From: Pedobacter sp. L105
GTDB taxonomy: Bacteria > Bacteroidota > Bacteroidia > Sphingobacteriales > Sphingobacteriaceae
Reading direction: 5' to 3'
Assembly (NCBI RefSeq): GCF_009765875.1
Contig: NZ_LMUP01000009.1
Span: forward strand, 511,700-575,699
DNA length: 64,000 bases
Each line of letters opens with the position of its first letter. The first letter of the stretch is position 1. The notes under the pieces were generated by a model. That model searched no databases. It was not told the origin of the DNA and saw only the letters and a list, made by a program, of their open reading frames with translations. The translations under genes and the position numbers were made by a program. Positions 43,962 through 53,681 of this stretch are shown piece after piece.

Positions 43962-44564
43962 TTATTCAATCTTTATGCTGTTAATTGCTTTCTGCATAGC
44001 CTGTTCCTGTACACCGGGCACTTTTAATCCTTCAGCACGGAATACTGTCAGATCCGTCATACCTAAAAACCCAAGGAAAGCCTTTAAATAAGGTGCAACA
44101 AAGTCGTTGGCTTTACCCGGGCCCTCTGAATAAACACCGCCAGAAGACATGGCAACATAAACTTTTTTTCCTGTTACCTTTCCAACAGGGCCATTTTCGC
44201 CGTAACCAAAAGTTATTCCAGCCCTTGTAATATGATCAATCCAGGCCTTTAACGCTGTATGAATGGTAAAGTTATAAAGTGGCGCACCAATGACGATGAT
44301 GTCTGCTGCCAATAGCTGTTTAACTACTTCATCTGAAAAGCGAATAGACTCTTTTTCTTCTTCAGTCAGCTGATCTCCGGGAATAAAAAATGTACGGAGA
44401 ACAGCAGGGTTAAGGTGCGGAATTTCAATATCAACAAGGTTTAATTCTTCTATTGTACTGCCCGGATATTTGTCCTGAATTTTTTCGACTATAGCCTGAC
44501 CCAGCTTGATGCTGTACGATGTTGCACCTTGTATGCTTGATTTTAAATGAAGGATGTGTTTCAT
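43962..44564 (-). CDS. azoR: FMN-dependent NADH-azoreductase
   Basis: A 200-residue flavodoxin-fold quinone/azo reductase. Motifs: ILHLKSSIQGATSYSIKLGQ (FMN phosphate loop region), ADIIVIGAPLYNFTIHTALK and KVYVAMSSGGVYSEGPG. The family performs two-electron reduction of quinones and azo compounds. It is divergent from an HxlR regulator, and the 180-base space contains a 32-bp palindromic operator. This gene pair matches the known theme of HxlR-family quinone sensors controlling azoreductases. Confidence 0.93.
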   Translation of the reverse strand: MKHILHLKSSIQGATSYSIKLGQAIVEKIQDKYPGSTIEELNLVDIEIPHLNPAVLRTFFIPGDQLTEEEKESIRFSDEVVKQLLAADIIVIGAPLYNFTIHTALKAWIDHITRAGITFGYGENGPVGKVTGKKVYVAMSSGGVYSEGPGKANDFVAPYLKAFLGFLGMTDLTVFRAEGLKVPGVQEQAMQKAINSIKIE

Positions 44565-44693
44565 AATTAAGTTATAATGTTATCTATGTTAAATTCCGGG
44601 GTCGTCTGATTCTTCTGTGAGGATAGAAAACGTTCCTTTCGCCCGAATGACCTGAGGCAAAAGTATGGTTAGCAGCTGGTAAAAAGTTACTGC

Positions 44694-44725
44694 TTTCCCA
44701 AAGGTAAGCGCTTACGTTTGGGAAA
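44694..44725. promoter_or_regulatory. HxlR operator, four half-sites (azoR/hxlR space)
   Basis: Outer arms TTTCCCA (44694-44700) and TGGGAAA (44719-44725) frame a central perfect 12-bp palindrome GTAAGCGCTTAC. The whole 32 bp is symmetric except at one pair. It lies 19 bases before the HxlR ATG. The same geometry is repeated at 48925-48956 upstream of a paralogous HxlR gene. Confidence 0.75.
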
Positions 44726-44743
44726 GTGTGTACCTTTATAACT

Positions 44744-45127
44744 ATGGAAATGATAACGAATGACGTTCTTCCAAATGTTGAAGAATGTGCGGACTCGCTC
44801 AAAAACGTTCTTGATGCGCTGTATGTTCTCAACGGAAAATGGAAACTGCCTTTGATCCTTAGCCTGGTGCAGTCTTCCAAACGTTTTAATGAAATTCAGC
44901 ATGAGATTGCCGGTATATCTTCCAAGATACTAGCCAAGGAGTTGAAGGATTTAGAATTGAATGACTTCATTACACGCAACGTATATCCGACAACGCCAGT
45001 AACCATCATTTATAAAGCAACGGATTATAGCCGCACCTTAAAAAATGTATTAGGGGAACTTAGTGCCTGGGGCGGCCAGCACCGGGAAAAAGTGAAGCAA
45101 AGCATGAGACGGCAACCGGGAGTGTAG
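44744..45127 (+). CDS. HxlR-family regulator (paralog of 48514-48906)
   Basis: A 127-residue winged-helix protein from ATG 44744. Motifs are ALYVLNGKWKLPLILSL, FNEIQHEIAGISSKILAKEL, VYPTTPVTIIYKATDYS and the terminal WGGQHREKVKQSM. One Cys near residue 14 (VEECADSL), shared with the paralog, is a candidate redox or quinone sensor as in YodB-like proteins (family knowledge, not proven here). It probably represses azoR and itself through the palindrome between them. Confidence 0.93.
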   Translation: MEMITNDVLPNVEECADSLKNVLDALYVLNGKWKLPLILSLVQSSKRFNEIQHEIAGISSKILAKELKDLELNDFITRNVYPTTPVTIIYKATDYSRTLKNVLGELSAWGGQHREKVKQSMRRQPGV

Positions 45128-45313
45128 CATTTTAGGTGATAATGTCAAAGGCGTAAAGAGCAATTTTTGACGGTATCTTTAACAAAGTCAAAAGGTTATA
45201 GGGTTTTAGTAATGGTTTATTGAGATGGTACTATGGATTCATTTAAAAGCTTAAAATCTGAAAGATAAATAATAAAGCTTGACTCTTCACCATTTTGTGT
45301 GAACTCTCTTATA

Positions 45314-45321
45314 TACTTTTG
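45314..45321 (+). promoter_or_regulatory. -7 element for the HTH gene at 45342
   Basis: TACTTTTG matches TAnnTTTG exactly, 20 bases before the ATG. A TTTG at 45294 is too near (16-base gap) to be a confident -33 element. Confidence 0.5.
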
Positions 45322-45341
45322 TAATAGTAATCCAAAACGAA

Positions 45342-45716
45342 ATGATAGCTAAGATACCTGATGTTTATGTTTCCCGCAAAGCTGAAATCCTGGCTCAGTT
45401 TAAGCAGATTTTAGAGAGCCATCTTGACGACTTCATGGCGGGGCGGGTAGAGAAAATGCTTGAACTTAAGGAGATCGCCGGTATCATGGACCTGCATCCC
45501 GTTCACCTGAGTAAAATGATCAAACTCGAAACGGGGCATCATGCCTGTTACTTTTATGAGCAAAGGATTTTAGTGGAAGCTAAAAAGCTATTGGCTGATA
45601 CAGCTTTGCCCATCGGCATGATTGCTCACAGGCTGGATTATGACGTTTCAAATTTCACCAAGTTTTTTAAAAGGTTCATGGGAATAACCCCATCATCATA
45701 CAGGAAATCTATTTAG
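45342..45716 (+). CDS. Stand-alone AraC DNA-binding domain protein
   Basis: A 124-residue protein consisting mainly of an AraC-type double helix-turn-helix (LKEIAGIMDLHPVHLSKMIK; IGMIAHRLDYDVSNFTKFFK; GITPSSYRKS). It lacks a sensing domain. Whether this is a truncation or a natural minimal regulator is uncertain: a good -7 element and an intact start argue for a real gene. It is 58 bases upstream of an aldo/keto reductase and probably in one operon with it. Confidence 0.85.
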   Translation: MIAKIPDVYVSRKAEILAQFKQILESHLDDFMAGRVEKMLELKEIAGIMDLHPVHLSKMIKLETGHHACYFYEQRILVEAKKLLADTALPIGMIAHRLDYDVSNFTKFFKRFMGITPSSYRKSI

Positions 45717-45765
45717 ATAAATAGGTTTGAATACTTCAGCTAAAGAGCAATTTAAGACAATTTAA

Positions 45766-46650
<885 letters not shown>

Positions 46651-46701
46651 GGAATTAAAGACAATCCCGCTGATTATGAGCAGATAATTGATTTCATGAA
46701 A

Positions 46702-47076
46702 TTATAGCTGTTTTTTTAAGATCGCTTTGTGATAAGTGATGTATGATATTATCAAGATGACAAGTATAATTAATGGTCTTATCTGCCATAAAGCGGGATC
46801 GCCTGTTTCATAATGCGCAAGGAACGCTGAAAAGAAATCAATAAAAAATCCAACATATGCCCATTCTTTAATGCGCGCTGGAATGACAGGAATACCTAAG
46901 GCCAGTACACCGAGTATTTTTGCGGTGCCAAGCTCTACACGGAACCAATCGGGAAATCCGGTATGACCAAAAGCTGCCTTAACCGAAGGAACAAAAAAAT
47001 AGCTGGCTGCAGAAGCTGCCATGCCCAGCACAACAAGGGCAGTACTGATGTAATAGGTGATTTTTAACGTTTTCAT
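46702..47076 (-). CDS. DoxX-like membrane protein (paralog of 48110-48463)
   Basis: A 124-residue inner-membrane protein with four hydrophobic segments: YYISTALVVLGMAASAASYF, AKILGVLALGIPVIP, WAYVGFFIDFFSAFLAHY and LIILVILIISYITYH. GFPDWFRVELG and IKEWAYVGF are typical of the DoxX-like family (DUF4345/DoxX_2 type). Function is unknown, sometimes linked to redox stress. It follows an alpha/beta hydrolase on the same strand by 17 bases. Confidence 0.9.
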   Translation of the reverse strand: MKTLKITYYISTALVVLGMAASAASYFFVPSVKAAFGHTGFPDWFRVELGTAKILGVLALGIPVIPARIKEWAYVGFFIDFFSAFLAHYETGDPALWQIRPLIILVILIISYITYHKAILKKQL

Positions 47077-47093
47077 TGTTGATATATTTTGAT

Positions 47094-47978
47094 TTAGAAT
47101 TTTTTGTAATAGTTCAGCAGATCATTTATTAATTCTTTATTGCCGGCACCTACACTAAAAAAACCGTGTTTGCCACCTTCATAAATTTTAAATTCAATCG
47201 TATTAAATTGCTTGCGCAGATGTTCAGCGTAGATCCTGGAGACCCGCTGCAGGTTATCTTCTGAGCCAACTACTATAAATACCGGGGGCAGATTCTCAAA
47301 GGATTGCAGGTCCATAGGGGCTATGGGTATTGGTGGAACATATTCTTTGATCAAAGCTTTTTCTCCTGCATAAAATGAAAAGAATAACCGGGAGAGGGGG
47401 AAACCGTCTTTTATCCATTCAACCCTATCAAACACACCATAAAGAGGCACAATGCTTTTTATTTCGGGCAATAAAGCAGCATCTATTGAATCGAAAACCG
47501 GCAACAATTTTGGGTTCGATAAAATTATACCCAGCATCATGGCTAATAAGCCACCGGCAGAATCGCCGGTTAGGTGGATAACGCTGTAATCGGGAAATTC
47601 CTTTTTTATAAATGCCAGCGCTTTTAATAATGAGCGTAACGGTTGGGGATGCGGATATTCGGGTGCCAGCGGGTAATTGAGGCTGAATACAGGGTATCCT
47701 GCATCAGAAAATGCCAGCAATGGCCTGGCAAAAAGCCTGCCTTTGCTTCCTCCAATAAAGGCACCGCCATGGATATGAACAATGGCAATACGTGATGACG
47801 GAAGTTTATTGGGTTTGATATAATCCAGTTTTTCATCAGGCAGGTTGCCATAGCTCAATTCGGTTATGGTGTCTTTAGGATAATTGCTACGACCGATCAC
47901 TTCTACCAACGGCATAACTATTTTGCGGAAAAGAAAAAGTTTAAAATGATCTCCTGTTGTTAATCGGGTGCTTGTCAT
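47094..47978 (-). CDS. Alpha/beta hydrolase fold-3 esterase
   Basis: About 294 residues from ATG 47978; the upstream in-frame extension to 48101 overlaps the divergent promoter and is not family-like. The oxyanion motif HIHGGAF, nucleophile elbow GDSAGG, and a late Asp and His (VVGSEDNL; GGKHGFF) identify a hormone-sensitive-lipase-type esterase. It probably hydrolyses small esters or lactones. It forms an operon with the downstream DoxX-like gene and is divergent from a second DoxX-like gene. Confidence 0.92.
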   Translation of the reverse strand: MTSTRLTTGDHFKLFLFRKIVMPLVEVIGRSNYPKDTITELSYGNLPDEKLDYIKPNKLPSSRIAIVHIHGGAFIGGSKGRLFARPLLAFSDAGYPVFSLNYPLAPEYPHPQPLRSLLKALAFIKKEFPDYSVIHLTGDSAGGLLAMMLGIILSNPKLLPVFDSIDAALLPEIKSIVPLYGVFDRVEWIKDGFPLSRLFFSFYAGEKALIKEYVPPIPIAPMDLQSFENLPPVFIVVGSEDNLQRVSRIYAEHLRKQFNTIEFKIYEGGKHGFFSVGAGNKELINDLLNYYKKF

Positions 47979-48089
47979 GAGTTTTTGTTTACACAAAGTT
48001 ATGGCACACGAAGTCGACTTTTGTCTGGGTTTCCCGGAGGAAAGCAGTATCCTTGAAGTAACTCCCACCTTTTTTATCATTCCATCACC

Positions 48090-48097
48090 TAGTTTTG
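48090..48097 (+). promoter_or_regulatory. -7 element for the DoxX-like gene at 48110
   Basis: TAGTTTTG matches TAnnTTTG exactly, 12 bases before the ATG. About 50 bases upstream (48030-48043) the inverted motif TTTCCCGGAGGAAA resembles the outer half-sites of the nearby HxlR operators. Confidence 0.45.
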
Positions 48098-48109
48098 CCA
48101 ATAAAAAAT

Positions 48110-48463
48110 ATGGAAACTATAAAAATAATTTATTGGGTATCAACAGTGCTGGTTTGCCTGGCAATGGTCTTTTCTTCTTATTCTGATCTGCGCAGTGCAG
48201 CAGTTAAAGAGGCGTTTGTTCATCTGGGTTTTCCCGGTTATTTCAGGGTTGAACTGGGGATAATGAAAATTATCGGTATTATTTTATTGCTGGCGCCGTT
48301 TCCGGGTTTTTGTAAAGAGTGGGCCTATGCCGGCTTTGCCATTACTTTTGTTTCTGCGTTTATCGCGCATAGCGCTTCCGGCGATCCTGTAAGCAACCGT
48401 ATGGCGCCTTTAATCGTTTTAATTATTTTGCTGGTATCCTTTTTCACTTTTCACCAGCTGTAA
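48110..48463 (+). CDS. DoxX-like membrane protein (paralog of 46702-47076)
   Basis: A 117-residue four-helix membrane protein: YWVSTVLVCLAMVFSSYSDL, IMKIIGIILLLAPFPG, KEWAYAGFAITFVSAFIAHS and LIVLIILLVSFFTF. It shares GFPxxFRVELG and KEWAYxGF with the DoxX-like gene 1.4 kb upstream, so the two are paralogs flanking the esterase. ATG 48110 is used (a TTG at 48095 is in frame). It is convergent with an HxlR gene that may control the group. Confidence 0.9.
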   Translation: METIKIIYWVSTVLVCLAMVFSSYSDLRSAAVKEAFVHLGFPGYFRVELGIMKIIGIILLLAPFPGFCKEWAYAGFAITFVSAFIAHSASGDPVSNRMAPLIVLIILLVSFFTFHQL

Positions 48464-48513
48464 GTTTTACTCTTTTTGAGGTTTTTGCAGAGGAGAGTTT
48501 TGTAATATGATGT

Positions 48514-48906
48514 TTACTGCTTAATTTTTCTATCGGCTTCCCGCATACCTTGCCTGATCTTTTCTCGGTGCTGTTCACCCCAGTCGCCCAACTCAGTCAA
48601 AACGTTTTGCAGGGTATTGCTATAGGTGGTAGCTTCATAAATTATAGTAACCGGCGTTGTGGGAAATACTTTCCTCGCTATAAATCCATTGTTTTCCAGA
48701 TCGCGGAGTTCTTTAGCCAGTACTTTAGGGGTTATACCTTCAATTAATTTCAATATTTCATTAAAACGTAAAGGGCTCACTCTGAGTGTAAAAATCAGCG
48801 GGAGCTTCCATTTGCCATTTAGAACATATAATGCGTCGCTGATATGTCTGACCCTTAAAATACATTCCTGCTTGGCAGGAACTTCCTCATTTACAATTGA
48901 ATTCAT
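48514..48906 (-). CDS. HxlR-family regulator (paralog of 44744-45127)
   Basis: A 130-residue winged-helix regulator: SDALYVLNGKWKLPLIFTLR, FNEILKLIEGITPKVLAKEL, VFPTTPVTIIYEATTYS, WGEQHREKIRQGM. It shares the ALYVLNGKWKLPLI and PTTPVTIIY runs with 44744-45127, and a Cys near residue 12 (KQECILRV). Its own upstream DNA carries an operator of the same geometry. It probably regulates itself and perhaps the neighbouring DoxX/esterase genes. Confidence 0.93.
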   Translation of the reverse strand: MNSIVNEEVPAKQECILRVRHISDALYVLNGKWKLPLIFTLRVSPLRFNEILKLIEGITPKVLAKELRDLENNGFIARKVFPTTPVTIIYEATTYSNTLQNVLTELGDWGEQHREKIRQGMREADRKIKQ

Positions 48907-48924
48907 ATAGGTAAAACTACTAAC

Positions 48925-48956
48925 TTTCCTGTAAGAAACCGCTTTCCTTCAGGAAA
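48925..48956. promoter_or_regulatory. HxlR operator, four half-sites (upstream of 48906)
   Basis: Outer arms TTTCCTG (48925-48931) and CAGGAAA (48950-48956) frame the central near-palindrome GAAACCGCTTTC. The layout 10+12+10 bases is identical to the site at 44694-44725 although the sequences differ. It lies 18 bases upstream of the regulator start. Confidence 0.7.
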
Positions 48957-49078
48957 CTAATATCTTTTCTATATCTTGAAATCAAGATAGCAGGTGATAG
49001 GGTAACAGGTTTTCTGGAAGCCCGGAGTTAATGAACAGGTAATATATCCAATGTAATCCAAATGTGTTATCTTTAAAC

Positions 49079-49897
49079 ATGCAGCATCAAGAATTTGAAC
49101 CTCCTGAGGAGCTACAGGATACCATAAATTGCTTTTGGTACAATAAGAGAGACTTTGGAGAAGTGCAATCGGGTTTTGAAGTACAGCCTGATGGTTACGC
49201 TGAAATTATCTTTCATTTTGGAAGCGGCTGTTACATTTCTCAACATGGAGGTCTGCAACCATTGCCATCGCCGTTTATGATGGGGCTGCTCAACCAGCCT
49301 GTTCTTTTTTACACGAAAGACTGTTTAGAGATTATCGGTATCAGGTGTTTTCCCTGGACAGTGTTCGATTTGCTTGGAATACCCTCCGGCAAAGATGGTG
49401 TTCGCGTGTTCGAACATCCGATAGCACGGCTTCAACCTGTTTTGGATCGGTTGATAGCTGATGGTAAGATAGATGACGCGCTGGCTCAGGTAAAGCAATA
49501 TTTCCTGAATGCACAGTCTGGAAATATTACCAGCGATATGTTATTCAAGGCAGGAGATGCGATGCGGGAAGCAAACGGCACCCTGCCGGTAAGCCAGGTG
49601 GCGGCGGCGGCTCATACAACGGTCCGTACACTGGAAAGGAACTTTAAGTTATCTTCTGGATATTCTGTTAAAGATGTGTCTGGATTGATACGTTTTGAGC
49701 AGGTACGGAATAATTTAATGCTCAATCCCGATGTCAGTATTGCCGGCCTGGCCCATGAGCTGGGATATACTGATCAATCCCACCTCAGCAGGGAATTTAA
49801 GCGCTACAGTGGTACCACGCCCGCGGCATTCGCACGGAAAGCAAAAAAAGGAACACGGATTGTGAGCAACAATTTTGTCGTGTTTATACAAGCCTAA
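49079..49897 (+). CDS. AraC-family regulator with DUF6597-type N-terminal domain
   Basis: A 272-residue protein from ATG 49079. The N-terminal domain (LQDTINCFWYNKRDF; VQPDGYAEIIFHFGS; IIGIRCFPWTVFDLLG) is of the DUF6597 kind found with AraC helix-turn-helix domains. The C-terminal HTH reads VSQVAAAAHTTVRTLERNFK and IAGLAHELGYTDQSHLSREF. It lies 41 bases upstream of an FAD monooxygenase on the same strand and is probably its regulator. Confidence 0.92.
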   Translation: MQHQEFEPPEELQDTINCFWYNKRDFGEVQSGFEVQPDGYAEIIFHFGSGCYISQHGGLQPLPSPFMMGLLNQPVLFYTKDCLEIIGIRCFPWTVFDLLGIPSGKDGVRVFEHPIARLQPVLDRLIADGKIDDALAQVKQYFLNAQSGNITSDMLFKAGDAMREANGTLPVSQVAAAAHTTVRTLERNFKLSSGYSVKDVSGLIRFEQVRNNLMLNPDVSIAGLAHELGYTDQSHLSREFKRYSGTTPAAFARKAKKGTRIVSNNFVVFIQA

Positions 49898-49938
49898 AGC
49901 CCGGGTATTCCAGAATTTTGTGTTTTAATCATATTATT

Positions 49939-51495
49939 ATGAAAACAACACTTGAAAATAAGATATCCGAACAAAATCATTCTTATCATGTAATTATTTC
50001 CGGTGCAGGGCCTGTAGGTTTATTCCTCGCCTGTGAACTGGCCTTGGCCAAATGTTCAGTCCTGATACTGGAAAAAGCAGGAAATCCGCACTCGCTTTTA
50101 AAACAACTTCCTTTTGGGATAAGGGGGCTTTCAGCACTTACTATTGAAGCATTTTACCGCCGTGGGTTGTTTGATGAATTGGAGATACACAAACGCATTA
50201 AAAATCCACATGCTACTCCAGAGGCGGGGCAGGAACAACCAGGCCGGCGTCAGATAGGGCACTTTGCCGGTATTCCATTTTATGAAGGCAATATTGATAC
50301 TTCACAATGGAAATATCGTTTGTCAAACTCCACCCCCAACAGTATCTTATCTGAAATGGAAGAAGTTGAAACCGTGCTGACCCGCCGCGCAATATCTTTG
50401 GGCGTAGAAATCAGGCGCGGGCTAACCATTACGGGTTTTCAGCAAAACAATGAGGGGGTGACTGTTCAGTCTGGCGACCAATCTTTTGCAGGCAAATGGC
50501 TGGTAGGTTGCGATGGAAGCCGTAGTGTTGTTCGCAAGGAAGGCGGTTTTGTATTCGCCGGTACGGAACCAGAATTTACCGGTTATTCTACCCGGGTTGA
50601 TATTGCTGACCCGGAGAAACTCAGCCCGGGGAGAAACGTAACATCAACGGGTATGTATTTACAATCACAGCCTGGCTTTGTCATCATACAAGATTTTGAT
50701 GCGGGCGCATTTCACCATTCAGAAAAGCCAATTACGCGTGAACATGTGCAGGAAGTTTTACGCCGTGTTTCCAATACTGATGTTACGATCACTGCCCTGC
50801 ATGTCGCAACAACCTGGACTGACCGTGCGCGGCAGGCCACAACCTACCGGAACGGAAGGGTATTTTTAGCCGGCGACGCCGCACACATTCATGCGCCGCT
50901 GGGCGGTCAGGGGCTTAATCTTGGACTGGGTGACGCCATGAACCTGGGCTGGAAGCTGGCGGCAACTATTCAGGAGAAAGCTCCGGAAGGCTTGCTGGAC
51001 AGCTATTTTACTGAACGCTATCCTATTGGGGCGGAGGTTCTGGATTGGTCGCGCGCCCAGGTTGCCATCATGGGATCTGCGCCACATGCCCGTTCACTGA
51101 ACGCAATTATGCGCGATCTTATAAATACTCGAGATGGTGCCACTTATATTGCAGGGAGGGTATGGGGCATTTTCACACATTATGATCTGGGTGGAAACCA
51201 CCCTCTGGTAGGTTACAGCGTTCCCAATTTTGAGATGGAAGACGGTACGGCAATAGGCGAATTGATGCATGGGGGACAAGGAATACTGCTTGATTTTGAT
51301 GGAAACGATTCACTTAATACTCTGGCAGGTGAATATGGTGAACAAATGAAGTATATCTCAGGCAGCGCCAAAGACCAATTGGGTGTAAGCGCTGCACTGA
51401 TACGCCCCGATGGGATTATCGCCTGGGCTGCTGACAAAGATCCGGATTTTAGTGAACTCCAAAAAGCTGCAGATCGCTGGTTTGTCAGTAATTGA
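49939..51495 (+). CDS. FAD-dependent aromatic hydroxylase (PHBH family monooxygenase)
   Basis: A 518-residue class A flavoprotein monooxygenase. The FAD-binding GxGxxG is in ISGAGPVGLFLACELA, the DG motif in GCDGSRSVVRK, and the GD motif in VFLAGDAAHIHAPLGGQG. A thioredoxin-like C-terminal domain follows. Enzymes of this type hydroxylate phenols, rifamycin or tetracycline-like polyketides using NAD(P)H and oxygen; the substrate cannot be chosen here. ATG 49939 is used rather than an earlier non-ATG codon. It is probably cotranscribed with the AraC gene upstream. Confidence 0.92.
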   Translation: MKTTLENKISEQNHSYHVIISGAGPVGLFLACELALAKCSVLILEKAGNPHSLLKQLPFGIRGLSALTIEAFYRRGLFDELEIHKRIKNPHATPEAGQEQPGRRQIGHFAGIPFYEGNIDTSQWKYRLSNSTPNSILSEMEEVETVLTRRAISLGVEIRRGLTITGFQQNNEGVTVQSGDQSFAGKWLVGCDGSRSVVRKEGGFVFAGTEPEFTGYSTRVDIADPEKLSPGRNVTSTGMYLQSQPGFVIIQDFDAGAFHHSEKPITREHVQEVLRRVSNTDVTITALHVATTWTDRARQATTYRNGRVFLAGDAAHIHAPLGGQGLNLGLGDAMNLGWKLAATIQEKAPEGLLDSYFTERYPIGAEVLDWSRAQVAIMGSAPHARSLNAIMRDLINTRDGATYIAGRVWGIFTHYDLGGNHPLVGYSVPNFEMEDGTAIGELMHGGQGILLDFDGNDSLNTLAGEYGEQMKYISGSAKDQLGVSAALIRPDGIIAWAADKDPDFSELQKAADRWFVSN

Positions 51496-51757
51496 GGCAG
51501 CTATCATAAAACAGTATAAATACCAGCTTAAAGGTTTTCATTGTTTTTCTAATTTATTCCCAATTGCGGTAAAGATTAACCCCCGGCTAAATCTTATCAA
51601 AATGAAATATATCCTGTCATTTTGATATGGTTCTGATGATCAGTAAAAATAAATAGAATTTATTTTTATTCGATTCCACTGCATAGAAGTGCTTTTATTG
51701 GATATTATCCACTGGGGCACTTCTTTTGACTTTGATGATTCAATCAAGACCAATAAA

Positions 51758-52363
51758 ATGAATACTCAAATGATATTTGTCCGTATTGCTACCATTAATG
51801 ATGGCCGGTATATTGACGAAATAATAAAAGAAACAGAAGCCTCTGCCATAGCACGCGGTACAGGGATTTCAAAAAGAACGTATGAATCTATATTTCAGAA
51901 AATGCGTGATGGAAAAGCTGTTATTGCAGTTACAAGCGCTGGTGATTGGGTAGGTTTCGCCTACTTTGAAGTTTGGGAAGAGGGCAAGTTTGTATCTAAC
52001 TCCGGCCTGATCGTTTCCCCGGAATATAGAAAATCGGGAGTAGCCAGATCTATCAAAGACAGACTTTTCAAACTATCGCGCCGTCTGTATCCTATGGCCA
52101 AAATATTCAGTATCACTTCAGGGGCAGCGGTAATGAAAATGAATTCACTGATAGGTTTCCAGCCGGTAACGTTCGGGGAGATTACGCATGATATAAAGTT
52201 TTGGGAGGGCTGTAAAAGCTGTCCGAATTTTAATATCCTTCAACAGAAAAAACAAGTTAACTGCTTATGTACCGCTATGTTATTTGATCCTGAAGCTTGT
52301 GTAAACCATAGTATTTTGCCAACCCAGGATTTAATTCAGAGATATGCAACAAGAACACATTAA
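51758..52363 (+). CDS. GNAT N-acetyltransferase of the arginine-pathway type
   Basis: A 201-residue acetyltransferase: GNAT core (VRIATINDGRYIDEIIKETE; GLIVSPEYRKSGVARSIKDR with the acetyl-CoA pyrophosphate loop), then a Cys-rich tail (CKSCPNF and NCLCTAMLFDP). That tail is characteristic of the GNAT protein encoded at the head of arginine clusters in many Bacteroidota. It overlaps the next gene's alternative start. No argG, argC or argB is nearby, so this pair is detached from a normal arg operon. Confidence 0.85.
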   Translation: MNTQMIFVRIATINDGRYIDEIIKETEASAIARGTGISKRTYESIFQKMRDGKAVIAVTSAGDWVGFAYFEVWEEGKFVSNSGLIVSPEYRKSGVARSIKDRLFKLSRRLYPMAKIFSITSGAAVMKMNSLIGFQPVTFGEITHDIKFWEGCKSCPNFNILQQKKQVNCLCTAMLFDPEACVNHSILPTQDLIQRYATRTH

Positions 52364-52385
52364 TCCGGTCAGAAAATTCTATCAA

Positions 52386-53507
52386 ATGAATCATTACAAC
52401 GATAATTTATCTTTAGAAAATATAGGTGAGCAAGCTATCGGCTTACTTAAAGAGCTCATTAAAATACCTTCCTTTAATTGTCGGGAAAAAAATGTTGCTG
52501 ATTATATCGAATCCTTTTTAAGTGAACACTCGTTATCAGTATCAAGGAAATATAATAATATATGGTGTTATAATCAATTTTATGATGGTAGCAAACCTAC
52601 CATTTTGCTGGATTCACATCAGAATACTGTGAAGCCGAACCAGCAATATATCAATCATCCTCTTGATGCTTTTATCAAGGAAGGCAAACTATTCGGACTA
52701 GGAAGCAACGATGCAGGTGGTGCTCTGGTTTCTTTGATTTTTACTTTTTTATATTTTAATCAACAAAGTGATTTACCTTTTAATTTATGCCTTGCAATTA
52801 CCGGCGAAGAAGAAAATTCAGGTGAACGGGGGATCAGGTGTATAGTAAAAGAATTGCGGTCAATAACGTTCGCCATCGTTGGAGAACCTACCCATATGGA
52901 AATGGCCATTGAAGAAAAGGGGTTAATGGTATTAAATTGTATAGCAACGGGTATTGCGGGGCATGCTGCCAGAGAAGAGGGAATCAATGCTATTTATAAA
53001 GCTATCAGAGATATCAATTGGTTTTCTACGTATCATTTTCCGATTGAAGAGGGGCAACCTGATCCCGTAAAAATGACAGTAACCCAAATCAACGCAGGCC
53101 TTCAGCATAATATTATCCCCGCAGAATGCAGATTTACTGTAGACATCAGATTTGACCACAGCTATACACAGAAAGAAATTTTGAATACCATTAGTAACCA
53201 TACTTTTTGTGAAATTGCTGTCAGGCCAAATGTTTTAATACCTTCATCTATTGATCTTTTGCATCCTGTTGTTCAGGCCGGACTTAAAATTGGAAGAAAA
53301 ATTTATAGTTCGTCCACCAGTTCTGATCAGGCGTGGCTGGAAATACCCTCTATCAAGATGGGGCCCGGAGATTCTTTACGTTCTCATTTGGCTGATGAAT
53401 TCATCTATGTAAGTGAGGTTACTGATGGAATTCAAATTTATATCGATTTATTAACGTCAATCTTTCCTTGTTATGAAGCCACCCAACCCATTAGGGCTGG
53501 CGGATAG
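52386..53507 (+). CDS. M20-family ArgE-like deacylase, with altered metal-site motif
   Basis: A 373-residue metallohydrolase resembling the Bacteroidota acetylornithine/succinylornithine deacylase. Visible are GLGSNDAGGALVS, the catalytic acidic pair in TGEEENSGERG, GEPTHMEMAIEEKGLM, the SGHAARE-like GIAGHAAREEG and the late His in DSLRSHLADEF. The first metal motif, usually H-x-D, reads SHQNTV, so the conserved Asp is Asn. It may start at ATG 52386 or at ATG 52344, which overlaps the GNAT gene by 20 bases. It follows the GNAT gene, a pathway-like acylase/deacylase pair. Confidence 0.88.
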   Translation: MNHYNDNLSLENIGEQAIGLLKELIKIPSFNCREKNVADYIESFLSEHSLSVSRKYNNIWCYNQFYDGSKPTILLDSHQNTVKPNQQYINHPLDAFIKEGKLFGLGSNDAGGALVSLIFTFLYFNQQSDLPFNLCLAITGEEENSGERGIRCIVKELRSITFAIVGEPTHMEMAIEEKGLMVLNCIATGIAGHAAREEGINAIYKAIRDINWFSTYHFPIEEGQPDPVKMTVTQINAGLQHNIIPAECRFTVDIRFDHSYTQKEILNTISNHTFCEIAVRPNVLIPSSIDLLHPVVQAGLKIGRKIYSSSTSSDQAWLEIPSIKMGPGDSLRSHLADEFIYVSEVTDGIQIYIDLLTSIFPCYEATQPIRAGG

Positions 53508-53652
53508 CGGTTACCTTTAATGGCTCCAAAAGCAAAGACTTCATTAAGGGGAATCATTTCTGTGGCCCTGGTGTTGTCTGTAGGTTCAAGGCCTAATTTC
53601 CCTGAAAAGACAAATCCCCTGCTAACATGATGTTTGCAGGGGATAAACCGAT
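53471..53652 (-). other. Coding-like fragment, family not recognised
   Basis: On the minus strand a frame with coding-like codon use reads SRGFVFSGKLGLEPTDNTRA, TEMIPLNEVFAFGAIKGNRY and ends MGWVAS at 53471. It has no start codon and overlaps the end of the ArgE-like gene and the terminator hairpin. It may be the tail of a lost gene. I do not recognise it. Confidence 0.25.
53614..53644 (+). terminator. Terminator-like hairpin after the ArgE-like gene
   Basis: A perfect 9-bp stem ATCCCCTGC / GCAGGGGAT with a 13-base loop, about 105 bases after the stop, between convergent genes. It lacks a T-run. Confidence 0.55.
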
Positions 53653-53681
53653 TGATGCTGAATCTTATGAACCTTTGGTAA

